Below, one piece after another: positions 5,808 through 6,183 of a stretch of 6,183 nt of DNA. Both the position numbers and the translations under genes were made by a program. The notes beneath the pieces are model-generated. The model worked only from the letters and a program-made list of their open reading frames with translations, had not been told where the DNA came from and ran no database searches. This stretch comes from an uncultured Burkholderiales bacterium. Lineage in GTDB: Bacteria > Pseudomonadota > Gammaproteobacteria > Burkholderiales > Burkholderiaceae_C. The stretch covers positions 1 to 6,183 of the forward strand of contig CAISQQ010000078.1 of the NCBI GenBank assembly GCA_903887655.1. The letters are read 5' to 3'. Position 1 is the stretch's first letter; each line of letters opens with the position of its first letter.

Positions 5808-6183
5808 TTGAGCGCCTGCAAGGCCTGTTGTAAATCCTCTATCAAGTCTTGGGGGTCCTCCAGACCGATGCAAAAGCGCACCAAGTGGCCTGGCAAAAGA
5901 TGGGCGGGCTGCTCGCCTCGAATGCTGGCCATCTCATAGGGCACCACCAAGCTCATGGGCCCGCCCCAGCTGTAGCCGAGCTTGAAGAGCTTCAAGCCCT
6001 CACACAATGCGTCCACCCGAGCCGACTCAATCTCCGGGCGAAACACGACACTGAAAATTCCCGCCGCCAAGCCCTCGGGGTGGGTGTCACTCACACAGTG
6101 CTTTTGCCAGTGTGCGTGCCCGGGTGCGCCCTCAAAGGCGGGGTGGAGGAGTTGAACAACCCCCGCTTGGGTCTTTAAAAACG
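5795..6183 (-). CDS. metC: Cystathionine beta-lyase, C-terminal part (cut by window end)
   Basis: MetC is a cytoplasmic pyridoxal-phosphate enzyme that splits cystathionine into homocysteine, pyruvate and ammonia in methionine synthesis. The frame is open from the window edge to the stop (complement of 5795-5797), giving 128 complete C-terminal codons plus the stop. The first visible part, VVQLLHPAFEGAPGHAHWQ, continues into AAGIFSVVFRPE, and FKLGYSWGGPMSLVVPYE is the characteristic C-terminal segment of this Cys/Met-metabolism PLP family. The end, VRFCIGLEDPQDLIEDLQQAL, is also typical. The GTG at 6094 is internal, not the start; the true start and the PLP-binding lysine lie beyond 6183. The GYSWGGPMSL form favours beta-lyase over cystathionine gamma-synthase, but the fragment cannot settle the exact reaction. 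It converges on mnmH with a 13-bp overlap. Confidence 0.9.
   Translation of the reverse strand, partial: FLKTQAGVVQLLHPAFEGAPGHAHWQKHCVSDTHPEGLAAGIFSVVFRPEIESARVDALCEGLKLFKLGYSWGGPMSLVVPYEMASIRGEQPAHLLPGHLVRFCIGLEDPQDLIEDLQQALQALNHGC

Noticed and set aside
5849..6178. Plus-strand 109-codon open frame opposite metC
   Set aside because: The minus strand encodes the conserved C-terminal segment of a PLP lyase; the plus frame has no recognisable features.
1..6183. A novel defence, mobile or RNA-based system
   Set aside because: Every substantial coding region belongs to a known family, with no long unexplained gap, no array of repeats and no mobile-element gene.

Overview
The window reads as ordinary chromosomal DNA from a betaproteobacterium. 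It most resembles the Comamonadaceae/Burkholderiales (Limnohabitans, Rhodoferax or a relative). That placement rests on the look of the proteins (a paired-type short ChrA, RlmB, a YbbA/TesA/MnmH cluster, MetC), the moderately high GC and the tightly packed genes. It is my judgement from family knowledge, not a computed classification. No rRNA, tRNA, CRISPR array, insertion sequence, integrase or prophage gene was seen, and no stretch longer than about 160 bases lacks a gene.

Layout. Bases 1-92 hold the last 29 codons of an unidentified plus-strand gene. Next come a short-chain chromate transporter (159-755) and an MFS transporter (769-2082); the MFS ribosome binding site overlaps the chrA stop, so the two are probably one transcript. 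The MFS gene ends inside an 11-bp tandem repeat (three copies) and faces rlmB (2239-3006, minus), a 23S rRNA ribose methyltransferase, across a 156-bp convergent gap. Upstream of rlmB on the minus strand lies a YbbA-type ABC ATPase (3121-3789), which diverges from a TesA-like SGNH/GDSL esterase (from about 3870 to 4586). The esterase is followed after 21 bp by mnmH/selU (4608-5807), the tRNA 2-selenouridine synthase. mnmH converges on metC (cystathionine beta-lyase, minus, cut by the window end), and the two coding ends overlap by 13 bp.

How the genes relate. The window is a mix of housekeeping functions: anion and drug-type membrane transport, rRNA and tRNA modification, a periplasmic or envelope esterase next to an ABC ATPase, and sulfur amino-acid metabolism. 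The ybbA/tesA divergent pair is the known E. coli arrangement, but the permease usually paired with YbbA (YbbP) is absent beside it. MnmH implies that the organism makes selenophosphate elsewhere in the genome.

I did not find a convincing undescribed system. The points most worth a second look are the Tat-like, ATG-less N-terminus of the esterase, the extra low-complexity N-terminal segment of MnmH with its 12-bp in-frame repeat, the A-tract divergent promoter region, the antisense overlap of mnmH and metC, and the frame-shifting stop-codon repeat at the MFS terminus.
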